From contig CM022665.1 of NCBI GenBank assembly GCA_012295275.1, positions 1,836,167-1,900,166 on the forward strand: 64,000 nucleotides of DNA, in the 5' to 3' direction. Under the pieces are notes generated by a model. That model had not been told where the DNA came from and made no database searches. It worked only from the letters and a program-made list of their open reading frames with translations. Positions 1 through 13,343 of this stretch are shown one piece after another. Origin of the DNA: Chrysomallon squamiferum (taxonomy: Eukaryota > Mollusca > Gastropoda > Neomphalida > Peltospiridae). Both the position numbers and the translations under genes were made by a program. Position 1 is the stretch's first letter, and every line of letters begins with the position of its first letter.

Positions 1-2603
1 TGCTAATGTCTCAAACAGACATTTGTAACAGCTGAATATTCATACATTTGTATCTCAGCATGTATGATCGTTATGTGATGTAACTGCTAATTTATTTATA
101 ACACACAGGGCTCATGTTAGGCTACATGTAATGGTAAAAGGGTCTTGCTAACTATGGGCACTGACAAAAGCAGAACCTGTTTTTACAGAGCTCTTGTAAG
201 TTGTATGTAACTCGTAGGACTAGAATGATTGTACTGAACATGACAGTTTCAGTGTTAACATGTTTCTGACATGAAAACTGTGTTATATATGTTTGTCTAG
301 ATTTTTAATTACTTCTTATCACTGACATAGCAGATATCAAAAACAGTGACCTGAAAAAAAGACAACATGCACACACACACAGAGAAACACATTCATACAA
401 TATACATGCAAACATAGCTGTAGATGTGTAAGCAAAAATGATTCATCAGCTGCAAAAGATTCTTTACAGTCAGATGATGAAAACTTAGAATTCTTTTTTT
501 TTTTTTTTTTTTAAATATAATTTCTTCAACACTGAGATCCTCATATCAAAGATGTTTTTCTTTTTCCTCAAATTAGACAAATCATTTTCAGTCTGACAAA
601 CTGGAGAAATAACCTTTCTCATGTTAGCAGTTCTGTTTCTGTTTGTCTTCTCAGTGAAAGACAAGCACGTTGTACATTTGGCATGCTGTTGTCTGATGCT
701 GCTGCTGATGTGTGCGAGGTTGTGTGAAACTCCTCACTCAGATCACTCTGCTCAAACAGATACAACACTTCTCAGCAAACTTTGAAACAAACAGTTTTAA
801 AAACTGAACAAACAAACAAAAAAATAAATAGATAAAAAAAATAATGAAAGAAAAAAACAAAATAAAATAAAAATAGAAACCTAACAAAAATAACCCACAG
901 AAAACAAATGGTTTTCAAAAAGTCCATGGATATCATCTAATCTGTAAAAAAAAAAAAAAATTTATCTTTAATTCTTTCTTATCTTCTTTCATTCTTTCCC
1001 ATCATTGTCTCTTCTTTCTCTCTCAGTTTTTCTCCTCTGACTAAATATTTTTTTTTATCTTAGTTGTTAGAGATAGATGCATGTTATTTATACAAATTCA
1101 TTATCATATACTTATCATAACTATACATGACTTCAGTCAAACACAAAATCTATTGTCTTTCTTTTATTCTTTAAATTTGTATTTCTTTGTTATTTTTGTT
1201 GTTGTTGTGTGTGTGACTTGTTGTGTACAATTGATGATGTTATTATTAACATATTCATTTTTAGCATTTTTCTCTCAAGCTTCAGTTTTTTGGGGGTTTT
1301 TTCTTCTTTTTTTTCGTTTTTTTTTTTTTTTTTTTTCGTTTTTTTTTTCCATATCTTTTCAGATATGTGGTCAGGTATTTATATCACAAATGACTTATTT
1401 TTATAACACAAACACTGTGTTGCTGTTAGCGTTTAAGCAATATGCTGGCTCTAAGACACTGATTTCTAAGTGCAGTAATTTTATAAACACACAAGTTAAG
1501 ACAGTTTTGTTTTCTTTAGCATCATGAGCCTGATCTCCATGTTGCCAGATTAGACAAGAAAGATAACAGCTGGCTTACCACAGTGCTGTGGTCTCAGCTT
1601 TTTTACATGCTTCATGCTTTTTACCTTTTGTCTTCTGTGTGCCAAGAATTCATAGCATGTTTGAATATTCACAAAGAAACAAAAAAAGTAAATAAAAAGA
1701 AATGGAAGAACAGAGGAAATAATAATAACAGTGATCATAAAAATATCGATATAGCAACAACAGCAATAATAAAAACAATAATAATAAAAAAAAGAACAAC
1801 AACAACAATAATTTTTATTTATTGTTTTATATATATGTTGACACACACACACAAACATCCATACATACATGTACACATATTAATATTAAAAGCCTGTATC
1901 TATATTTATATATATGCTTTGATGATTGTTTGTTCAAATAAAGACTTTACACTAGGAAATATTTAGAATCTAAGATTAACTGATCACTGAGGACACATAG
2001 TTTATAAGTGAGTCAGTAATGTATGTAAGTAAAACACAAGTCTTCTTTCACCTGTCATTAAACATTGTGTACTATCTGGTCAGTTCATTCTCTTAAAACT
2101 GTATATTTGTTTTTCTTTTTGAAGAAATGGGTTCTTAGAAAGTATAAAACACATTTTTGAATTAAAAAGCACACAAAGACATTAATTTTATAAATATGAA
2201 TGTACTAATCATTGTTTATATATTATTTCAGTTTCAGTGTATTGTTTTCGATTGGAAATCTAACCCCATACATCTAAATAATTTTGCCAGAAATATCACA
2301 GTACACGCAAACTAGATACATATTTGTTGTATATGTTGTATCGGGAAACTTAAGTGTTTTGTAAAACACTTAATATTTTTATGTCAGTGTTTTATTATTT
2401 AAATCTGGGAGTGTAAGATATGATTAATACTCGCAGTAGACTCTTCAAAAAGAACAAATCTGAAGTATTTGACTTAGACACTTAAACACTGATGTTTGTT
2501 TGAGAGCTTACTGGTAAGGTGCTTATCACATTCCTGCTTCATTACAGTGGATTTTTTGTGCTTTTTAGTAATAAGTTGTCCACCTGCAGAATTTGATATT
2601 AAC

Positions 2604-2605
<2 letters not shown>

Positions 2606-2651
<46 letters not shown>
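2606..2651. repeat. (TG)n microsatellite
   Basis: About 23 GT units followed by a degenerate GT-rich stretch to about 2706 (TGTTGGGGTTGG occurs twice). Confidence 0.95.
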
Positions 2652-2655
<4 letters not shown>

Positions 2656-2886
2656 TGGGGTTGGTTGGGTGTGTCTCAATGTGTGTGTAGATGTTGGGGT
2701 TGGTGGGGAAAAGAGATTAATAGAGGAGATACATGGAGAGTATACACAATGTAAGAAGAAAATTATTGTGTACATGAAAGATAGAAAGACTGTAAATGTA
2801 TGGATGGAGTCTGTAGTTTGTTATTATTATTACTTCTTGGTAATATATGTCATTATCTGTGATTATTATTATTGTGCTTGTTGTTG

Positions 2887-2924
<38 letters not shown>

Positions 2925-3415
2925 TCTATTTTCATTATTATTGTAATTGTCATTTTTCAAAACATTAAGATTAAGGTGGAGAAAATTTTTATCAACTCAT
3001 TTATTATTTAAACTTGATACGTAAACATTACAGATAAAACATAATACATATTTTTTTATTTTATAAACCAGAACATCCCCTTCAAGCTGGTTTTATCTTC
3101 TTAGGTTACTGCAAAGGTCAGCCCATAATGTGTTTTCTTACATTTATGTTAGATTTCAGTTTAAAAATAATAACCATCAAAAAAAACCTGGCCAACAAAC
3201 AAAAATAGTCATCCCGCCCTTTCCTGTGATCCCTTTTGATTACATGATTAAGAGGTGGGAGGGTGGTCCTAGCTTCTCTGATAATTTTGTTTTATTTCAG
3301 AGAAAACTGTGTAAATTGGCACGTCGCATCACTCAACTGTCATTGTTCATTAACTCTGATTTTCACTGATGTTAATGTGGTGTTATGTTATACTGATAAT
3401 GTAGAATAGATTTAC

Positions 3416-3417
<2 letters not shown>

Positions 3418-3487
<70 letters not shown>
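3418..3487. repeat. (GA)n microsatellite
   Basis: About 35 uninterrupted GA dinucleotides. Confidence 0.97.
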
Positions 3488-3491
<4 letters not shown>

Positions 3492-4292
3492 AGACAGGAG
3501 AAAAAGATATATATATATTTTGTTTACTTAAAATGTTTCACATATTTCATGGATAGTACAGTCCAAGGCTTTTTATAATGTTTCTGTTGAATAATTATGG
3601 ATTTAAAAAATAATTTTAAAATATACAGAACCAAATCCATGAACAAAGAGAAAGAAAAAAAACACAAAAAAAAAAAAAAAAAAAGCTAAAAAACCACACT
3701 ATTATTATAAAAAGTCAAGCACTGTGAATAATTTTGAAAGAAAATAGTGAAAAGAAAACGATAATTAAGAGAAACAGCCTCACTGAAGGAAGTCATTAAA
3801 GCAGTGTGTTTAGGCCTGACAAAAACAATGTCTCATTGTCAGAGAGCTGGGTGTAAACACAGATAACTGAAACTTCTCTTCTTTCATGTCACATCTCACA
3901 ATGTATCCTAAACATGTCACTGCTTTTCATTCTCTCATGTGCATCAGGCTTAAAAACTAAATAAATTTTATAAACCTGCAGTTTAAATATGATAGTTGTC
4001 CTTTAATTCATTTTGTTTAAGATCTTTTTAATGTGAAATGAATTTATGTACAAACTACATACAATTTTGATGATGCCACATTTTAAATTTTTCTTTTTTC
4101 TCTTTGTGTTAAAAACATATATTATTTTATTTTTGTACTGTATTTTAAAGTCCTGGTAATTGTTATATAACAAGACTTTCATCAATTTTTAAATTTATTT
4201 ATTTATTTATTTATTTATTTATTTTTTTATTTGTTGTAGTTGTTGTTGTTAAAACAATGCAATATTTAGTATTCATTTATCTTCTATTTTAG

Positions 4293-7200
4293 GATCTTCA
4301 CTGGACCTGGCACCATCATTGCTGAAAATCTACGACAGTATAGCAGCAGGAAACAGCCCAGCAGATACTGCAGTTCTGTCTAAGTCTGATGGGAAATCCA
4401 AATCCAAATCTCTGCCTGCTTCATCTTCACCAAGAGAAGCCAAACCTTCAGTCTTCAGTACCCATAACAAAGAAAGACCCAAAACCATGATTGACTCTGC
4501 AGCAGACCAAGTTGACACAGCAGACACAAAGAAACGTCCCCTCAGTATTAGTTCATCATCATCGGCATCATCATCATCACTGACCAGACATCAGCGGAAA
4601 CGCCCCAATTTAACAATCTGTGATGAACATCACAAGATGAACGATAGCAAAGAGGATAAGAACAACAGCTGTCATGAAGATGTCAATGGAAATACTACAG
4701 TCAGTGAAATGGAATATGAGACGTCGGGAAATGACAACACTCTGATGGAAACTGCTAAGTCAGTGCATTCTAATTCTGACAGTGGATGTCAAGATAATTC
4801 TGTTTGTTCTAGACAAGAGAAGGTGTCAAAATGTTCAAAACAGCAACACGGAGGATCAGTATCACCCAAAGATCCTGTGAAAACCTCGGTCAGTTCTCAA
4901 ATCAAAACTAAATCTGCAACTTTGCCCAGTCCTAGTTCAGTGAAAGACTGTGAGGGACTGTATGACCTTGCTCCAACCTCCACCCCTTCCAGTCCCAAGT
5001 CTTCCACTGCAAGCAGAGACATCTCATCCACATCTTCCACAGGCAGCTGTAAACCTCACTATGTTAGCTATGTGCAGAGAGTCGTGTCAGAAATCATCGA
5101 TTCGGAAAGGATTTATGTCAAGAGTCTGGAAGATATCATACAGGTAATGTCTTCCTAATGCATACATCTAACCACTGATTTGCTTTCCATTAGACATTTC
5201 ACTTTGATTTGCTTTAATTTAATTTAGAGCAGTTTAGATACTTTCTGTTCACCTGCTGCTGTCAATGGTTTGGATTCCTGAATTATGTTAGGACAAAGAG
5301 TATTTAGAAACACATCAATTTATCTAACTCTACTATTTTTGTTAAAAGCAAAATCGGTAATATCAGTTAGTGGTTATATTAATTATATATTACTACTAAA
5401 TACACTGTACTTTAATTTTAGTAATATCTGTTAATTAAAATGTTTAATTAGCTACCATATTAATTACTGACAATAAAAAAGTTTACTTGATGTGATTTTA
5501 TTAATAAATTTGTTACACACTTCAACATGAGTGTTTCTGAATATTCATGAGATTTGCTTTAACCAACTGTTTTCAGCTTTTTAATATTATCAGTGGATTT
5601 ACAAAATCACAGCCCTATTCTTATAAGCCTCTAAATCGCAAGCAGCAATAAAAAAATAACAAATTTTAATCCTATGATAAAAGAACTTGTTAACAAAAGA
5701 TTTTTTTTTGGTGTTTACATATTTGCTTCTGCAGCTGTGCCTAAATGGCTGGGTTTTGTAGTTTGATATTCTTTATGTGAAATTTCAACTTGTTTAACAG
5801 ATTATTGGTTTCCTTCCTCTTTACTAACATTACAAAATAAATCTGTACTAGAATTAAATACTAGAGTATAGAATAACTGAATTATTCTTCTTATTTCTTT
5901 GTCCTTTTTTTTTTTTTCTTCTTTTTTCTGAAAAATAAAAAATATAAAGAAGAAAGAATTATAAACCAATAGAAATAAATAACAAAAAGGGAAAAAAACG
6001 CAATCCAAGAAAAATTATTTTTAAGAATTATCTTGACAAATAACACATGTATTTCCTGAATTATTTATATTTAAATGCCATATACATTATAATAATGCAA
6101 TAACAATTTAGCATTGTAATACCAAGATGCTGATGAGTGTAAGCTGTTATAAAGATTAGTGACAAGTTCCAGATGTGTCTTGATTTAAATGTACCTTGTG
6201 TTTAAATATCAGTGTAGCTGTGACTTGGAACCAGACCATTTCATCTGTAATTATAAGTGTAATTAAAACACAGAATGATCACTTCTAACCTCAGCAATAC
6301 AGGCATGGCAGACAGCAGGAATAAGTGTCCCAGAGGCCCATACATTTATTTTTTAAATAATAGGCCTAATAATAAAAAATAAATTACACATTTAACATAA
6401 AATTAATAATATTATTCTAGGTAACATTAGATTAGTCTCAGTCTAGTCTTGATTACTTCTGTGTAACTTTTAAAATGACTGTTAAAATTAACTTTGAGTT
6501 TTGGGGTTAGTTCTAAATACAGTGCAAAAAATATTACTCATGTTTTCTCACTGGTTATACTTTTTTCTATTTCTGGATTTTTCATGTTAAAATTCTCCAG
6601 CTGGTCTCAGACATACCTGAGAGTTCATAGAGCTATGTGTGAATGTTCTTGTCTCACACACATCTTTCATCTTGTACATGCAGATGTTTCCATGTGTTAA
6701 AGAACACACATGATATTAGTCCAAGGACATGATACAGACACTGGAACAAGCCAGCTATAGCTTGGTACTGACAACCTCAAGTCTACCTCTCTGTACCTTT
6801 CTGAATGGAACAAGTCATGCTACATCAAACATAATTTGTCACAACTTTTATTTTCCTCATTGAACCATTGTGGCAGTTTTCAATTCCAAACAGTACACCA
6901 TAAAAATGTTCTCAGAAATATGAGAATATATTAATATTATTTGAATACATTATCAAAATTATAAAACTCAAAATAATCAAGATAACAGAAAATTCCATGG
7001 AGTATAAATTCTTAGCAGAACATATGAAGCAGAGCATTTTATATGTACTTCTTCACAGAGAAGAAAACACAGGCTTTGTTGCATTGTTTATGGGATGCTA
7101 GTTGGAATAGAAAATATTTAAAGGAATAGAGTTTATATTTAAAAGAAAAATAATTAAAAAATAAGGAAAAAAGGAAATCCACAAATACCATCGAGAACAA

Positions 7201-7509
7201 AAAAACAAGGTAACATTATAAATTATGTGTTGTAGAAAAAGTGGAAGATGGCTGACAGAGTGTAATTTGTCAGAAGCTTGGCACTGATAAGCTGTGATAT
7301 GTTCTTATGTTTGACACATTCCACCAAGTCAGAGGTTCATGATTGTTTTCACCTGAAAATAGCAAACTTTCTAATACTCAGTAACATTTCAAGTAATACG
7401 AAAAGTGATGTGTGTGAGAAAGAGAGATAGTTACAGGAATATTTTGGAATTATCTTTTTATTATCACTAGTTTCATTGTTTATTTACAAAAAAAAAAGTG
7501 TTGTTGTTG

Positions 7510-7579
<70 letters not shown>

Positions 7580-8373
7580 GTGCACGTGTGTGTGGATGTA
7601 GATGTTGTAATGAATAAAAAATATAAAATGTATTCCATGATGTCTATCATCATTATCATCATCATCAGCTGTCTGTTTTTTGTGACTTCTTGTCTTCTCT
7701 GATGTTTGTAGATGTACAGATTCCTCACAGTCTGTGTAAATCTTAACAGCAAGCCTCAGTTTTCATTCAGTAAAGAAATAAATCAAAAGACAATCTATAT
7801 TGGTAACTGGTCAGGTTATATGAAATAGAAATATAAGATGGCTAAATTCAGTATTTAAAAATTAGTTATGTATTACTTTTCTTGTGTAAGATATACTAAT
7901 AGTTTAATTCATCATTTAAAAAAAAATACATCAGTAGTATATATATATATATAGATGGCTGTTAAGATATGACAAACAGTAAATAAGAATTAAAACAGCA
8001 CTATAACCAATAGTTCTCAGTAATAACACATAGAAACTGTTTTGTTGTTTCAGCTTTGTAAATGGGTTTCAGATTATTAAGTAGCTGTTGAAAACAGTAT
8101 TTAATTATTAACATTATTACTATTACCTTATTGTTAGAAAGAAAGAAAAAAAAAAAAAGAACCTGAATTAATCTATTTATCCATTATTGAATTTAATACT
8201 GTTACTGTGTTGTGAGGACAAATACTATATATAGTAATGCAATGAAAGCCATAAACTCTGCACATAAACTTATTTTATTAGTGGAGAATGCAGCTGGTGC
8301 TCTTCAGTATACAAATACTTGTTAACAGTAAATGTGTAGCACGTGTGTATGTATGTATCCTTTTATTTGTACA

Positions 8374-8405
<32 letters not shown>

Positions 8406-9247
8406 CACACACACACATGCACACACACACACATACAGACATGCACATGTATTTTGTTTTCCCCGCCACATGCTTATAAAATTATAAGCATATGGCAAAA
8501 ATATGTGTGTTCATGTTAGCATACAGGGGAACAAAGATTTACATCAGTTTATTTGAAGTCATGGAGTGTAAAAATAATCGTTCCATGCTTCATTACCTAT
8601 AATTAGTCAAGAAGATATGTGGTCAAGATTAGTTTAAATCTCTGTATGAAATCTCAATGTGGGTTGATATTGAGTTGTACTGTTCTCTTTGTGTGGCTTT
8701 TACAATTTGGGGTTCTGTACGGTTTTCTTTCTTTCTTTTTCTGTTTTTACAAACTAGGGATCTGAATTTTTATCAGCTTTTATGTGCTAGAAGCTGAGGT
8801 TTGGATCTAAATTAGTTTAACTAAATATTTATTTTTATTCAGATTTGACAACCTGTCAGTTAACATTTACTAAATACCTTTTTCGATCTGCTTGTTTGTT
8901 TATTGCTTTGGGGTTTTTTTTTTTCATGATTTCAGTTTGTTTTTATTTATTTATTTATTTATTTTTACTCTTTTTTTATGTTGTTTCCTGACATTTGTTG
9001 ATATTGATAAGACATTAGTGCTATGTCACATTTATAACTGGAATGACTTCTGTTAATGGATTTCAAGGATGTAAAATTAAACAACACTTGTAACTTCTAA
9101 AACTAATAAATACATAGACATTTACATCATAGTTTGTTAAAAAGGCATATTTATACCAAATGTTATTAATTTAAAAAAGTGTGCTAAATACTGAATATAT
9201 CATGTTGTATAAATAATTTATTTTATTTTTGTTTTGGTTATGTTTGA

Positions 9248-9343
<96 letters not shown>

Positions 9344-9805
9344 AATATTTGGATGTGGTTTAGCTTGAACAGTTCAGCCTCTCTCATTATGTAACTCACA
9401 TTTCAGTGATCTGCACTTTGAAGGTTTATTTGAAAATCTGAGTTAACTATGTAAATGTGAACAAATAATATTACAAACATTTGTATTCGTAAATGTATAA
9501 CTGTCCTCAGTAACTGAATATTGGCAGATAAAATGTACACAAGTTGTTTGATAAAATTTAAATATGAGTCTAGTATTTAACTAAAGGGTTAATGAAATTA
9601 TTTCTATTGTGATTTGTTTTTCATAACATATTTTTGTCCTTCTACATTTTAAATAAAATAATACGTTACCTTTTATTAGGAATTAATTGTAATTTATTAA
9701 TCACATTCAGTTTAACCAAACTAGGAGTCTTGGTTTCTTCATGTTTTAATTTCATTATCATTATTAACAGTACTTTTGTACTTTATTTATTATTATTATA
9801 ATTAT

Positions 9806-9836
<31 letters not shown>

Positions 9837-9842
9837 TTGTTA

Positions 9843-9875
<33 letters not shown>

Positions 9876-12800
9876 TTATTATTACTATTATTACTTTAAG
9901 AACCCACACACTGTTAAATTTGTGAATTGAGGATTCTGTTGTGAGAAATCTGAGAACTGTCAACATGGTTCTGTTTTAACAGTTGGTTGCTGCTTTTGTT
10001 GAGTGTAAAACAAAACCCAACCATAACAAGAGAATGACTTTAAACTCAGACATTGAAAACATACAAGAAATCAAATATTTTCAGAAGCACACATTAACAG
10101 TGTTAGTCAGTGGTGACATTCTGTGTAGTGTATCCACTGATAAAGACAGCATGGAAAACTGGCTTACAAAGTGTTCCTTCCATTTTACTTGTTATTAATC
10201 ACAACTCAATGGTTTTTGTCATTTCCCATTAGTAATTTTTTTTTTTCTGTTCTGAAGATTGACTATCATCAGTTTCATGTGGAAGAAAATTCAAACTTTG
10301 CCATCATACATAGTTCAGAGAAAGATAATAAATCTTAACAGAGTTTTAAAAATTGATATAAATCTTTTTTTACATCTTTAAAAATAATACAGTGGAAGCT
10401 TTTGTTTTATCTTCATTACTAAAGCTAAAAATATGCAAGTGGCATTTATTTGAATTTAATGAAGGAGTAAGAAAGAGTAGCTTAATGCTGTTCTTACAAT
10501 TGTCACTTCATTGTGTTATACGATATAAAATGTATATCAGAATAGTCTAAAACATGAAAACATTATATTCTAATAACATCCAAATACTTTCTTACATTCA
10601 TATTTATTTATGTATGTTAGGTTTTACAGAAATTGATAATAAACATTTTTTTCTAACAACACTGTATTTGTTAACAAAAGAGTATTATACTTATATTAAT
10701 ATTTTTAATATACTGTAGAATGTACCTTAATACACAATGACATCTAATATTCAGTTTAAAGTTTGAAGTATGTATATCATGATGTCTATAAATATGAGCT
10801 ACCAAGCACTGAAAAATTTATATTCAATTCCTTTTTCTTTTTCTTTTTTAATAAATTGTTGTATTATATTATTATTAAAGTACTTTTTTCTTTCATAAAA
10901 TAAATTTGTTGATTTATATTTTCTGAAAAAATACCTATACAAATGAGTTAAAGAAGTAGGTTTTCTCTTTCATTTTCAGTACATCCATAGCCTCATGTAT
11001 GATGTCATGCTGTTATGGTTTATAAAAGTGTGGGTCATTAAACAAAACATACATTCCTTCCCTCATTAAACTGAGTATTTTCCTTACAAGGAAAGTCTGA
11101 ATGACTGATATTTTAAATATTTTAGTTTCATATTAAAATGAAAGGTTCTGTTACTGTGTGTGTGTGTGTGTGTGGCAGGTTTCAGTGGTAGGTTGTAATC
11201 ACAATTTGTTTGACACTTGATATGTGTCTCTTGAGATTTTGTTCACCTGCACTAACATTTTCTTTTTCTTTGTGAAAACACCAGGTTAAATAACTGCTTA
11301 AAACAGCATTTAAAGTCAGTGGTATTTAAACAAAGAAAAGTGTTATGTACACACATATCTTTGTGAGTGATAGCTTCTTTGTTTAACTTCAGGTTTCTGT
11401 TTGTTGTTTGTTCTCTGTAAATCCAAACTTATAATGTTTTAAATTGTGTTTTCAATGATTGAAAAATGGGGTAAACTCTGTATGACTGCTGTAGAATTCA
11501 TTATCAGTAAATATGCCTGTTACAAACACTTTAAATGTGACAGATGAGTATCAAGATGTGCTATCAATCACTGTGTAATTTGTCACTGATACATTGCACA
11601 TTACAGTAGACATAGGATACACATTCATAAAACTTTATTAAATTTAGATAAACTGATATAAAAATGTATGATGAAATTAAAGGAGAAATGAATATGACAC
11701 TCTGACATCATTACAAAGATTAAATGTCTGACATTGACATTTTCATAAAGGGTTGTAAAACTTTTCAAACTTACAGAAATGGAGGAACTTGAACACAGTT
11801 AAATATATCTTTGTTATGAAGGATATACATCACCAGCAGTGGTTGCTGGATCAGTTCTTTTTGTCATAACAATAAATTTATGTGCTTTCCTATCATTAGG
11901 AAGGTACAAAAATGGCAGTAGCAAATTTAATTTTTTATTTTTAATTTTTTTAATTTTTGTTTTGGTCTCATATTACTGTGACCAAAAATAATAAAAATTA
12001 CAACTAATAAGTAGATGTACTAACACATGTGTGGAAATAAAAACATTTTTTATTCCCTTTGTAAGTCTTGACTTCACAGTTTCAAAGTGTTTTAACCAAA
12101 TAATCGTCTGCTGTGAAACCTGATTAATACACCCACTGGGCTATTTTATATTCCAGTCAGAACCCTTTGACTGTTCATCAAAGACATGTCTGTGTTTGAG
12201 ATTTCCTGTCCACAGCAGATGCACATACAGTGCCCTTACTAGTAATCAATGCAAATTCTTGGTTACCCCTGTTAAATAATTAAATAATATTAAAATGTAC
12301 AGAGTCCATTTTTCTTAAATTTGAAAACAGAAATCCATTTCCACATGTTGTTAAACATCATTAACCAATCAAACTTATACAAAACCTGCTTGATTTTATA
12401 TTTCATGTTTCTCATATAAACTGAACAGTTTTCTATGATTAGGAATTTATAGCAACCTTTTTTTATTTTAATAGATATATTATAAACGACAACACTATCA
12501 TTACATTTAAATATATCTTCAGTAATGTTTATCTTTGTATTTTTCAGGGATATCTGGAATATCTTGAAAATAATCCCAAGGTGAAGGTCAGTAAAGAAGA
12601 TCTTAAATGTCTCTTTTCTAACATTCGGCAGATCTACGAGTTTGGAAGGTAATTTTATGACTCAGTTTTATTTAATTTTTAAAATTCATTTTCATTTTTT
12701 AATGTCAGTTTTATTATTATGTTTTTAACTTAATTTTACTTGATATGTAAAATAATATCAGCAGTTTCAATGACATTTCTGCAATATTTTTTGTAATTTG

Positions 12801-13307
12801 TTTTAGAATTAAATCAAGTTAGTGTTATAAATATTAAAAAGAAAGTATTTCAGTTAATCTATTTATTCAAATATTTGAGATATTTAAAGATTTTAAAAAT
12901 AATGTATACATAAGCAATAGCAGTTCGAATGACAGATGTTAAGTTATTTCTGCAATATTTTAATTATGTATTTTTTTTAAATTAAATCAAGCAAAGAAAA
13001 TTATTTCACCTTGATTTAATTGTTTAAATATTTAAGATTAATATGTAAATTTATAACTGAAAAATAACTCAAGCTTGATGAGCCTGCAAACTTTCTGGTG
13101 ATATATAAAATTATTTAAAATGTAAAAATAAAATTCTTTAACTTCCTGTTATAATATAATTGAGAAGGAAAATTAATCTCTGTATTAATTTAATTTATAT
13201 TTATTTATTTATTTATTTTATTATTTTTTTTTTTAATAATGAATTTAGTAGGGATAAGTAAATAATTTGTTCAAAATGAACCTGGTTTGGATTTTATAGA
13301 GTATATG

Positions 13308-13343
<36 letters not shown>

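Larger units (their letters stand above)
1..4292. other. Intronic or 5' region with no exon found; several simple repeats
   Basis: No conserved coding exon was found before the acceptor at 4291-4292. The stretch is AT-rich, with poly-T runs (about 495-512 and 1315-1350), (TG)n at about 2606-2651, (ATT)n at about 2887-2926, (GA)n at 3418-3487, poly-A near 3668-3683 and (ATTT)n at about 4194-4223. Since the first visible exon needs one base from an earlier exon, at least part of this stretch must be intron. Confidence 0.7.
5144..12547 (+). other. 7.4-kb intron inside the DH-domain coding region
   Basis: Bounded by a donor GTAATG after ...GAAGATATCATACAG and an acceptor TTTTTCAG. DH sequence continues uninterrupted across it (…LEDIIQ / GYLEYLEN…), so no missing exon is required. 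It contains large microsatellites at 7511-7595, 8374-8436, 9250-9341, 9807-9836 and 9844-9873. No gene was recognised in it on either strand. Confidence 0.8.

Noticed and set aside
1081-1527. 148-codon open frame rich in Phe/Leu
   Set aside because: Made of poly-T and low-complexity sequence; no domain, no splice context, no conserved residues.
2496-2968. Open frames with Val-Cys runs and Tyr runs
   Set aside because: Translation of (TG)n and (ATT)n microsatellites.
7480-7752. Open frames with Thr-His or Val-Cys runs
   Set aside because: Shadow of the TG microsatellite.
9983-10198. 71-codon open frame in the long PLEKHG-like intron
   Set aside because: DH sequence is continuous across the intron without it; no recognisable motif or convincing splice sites.
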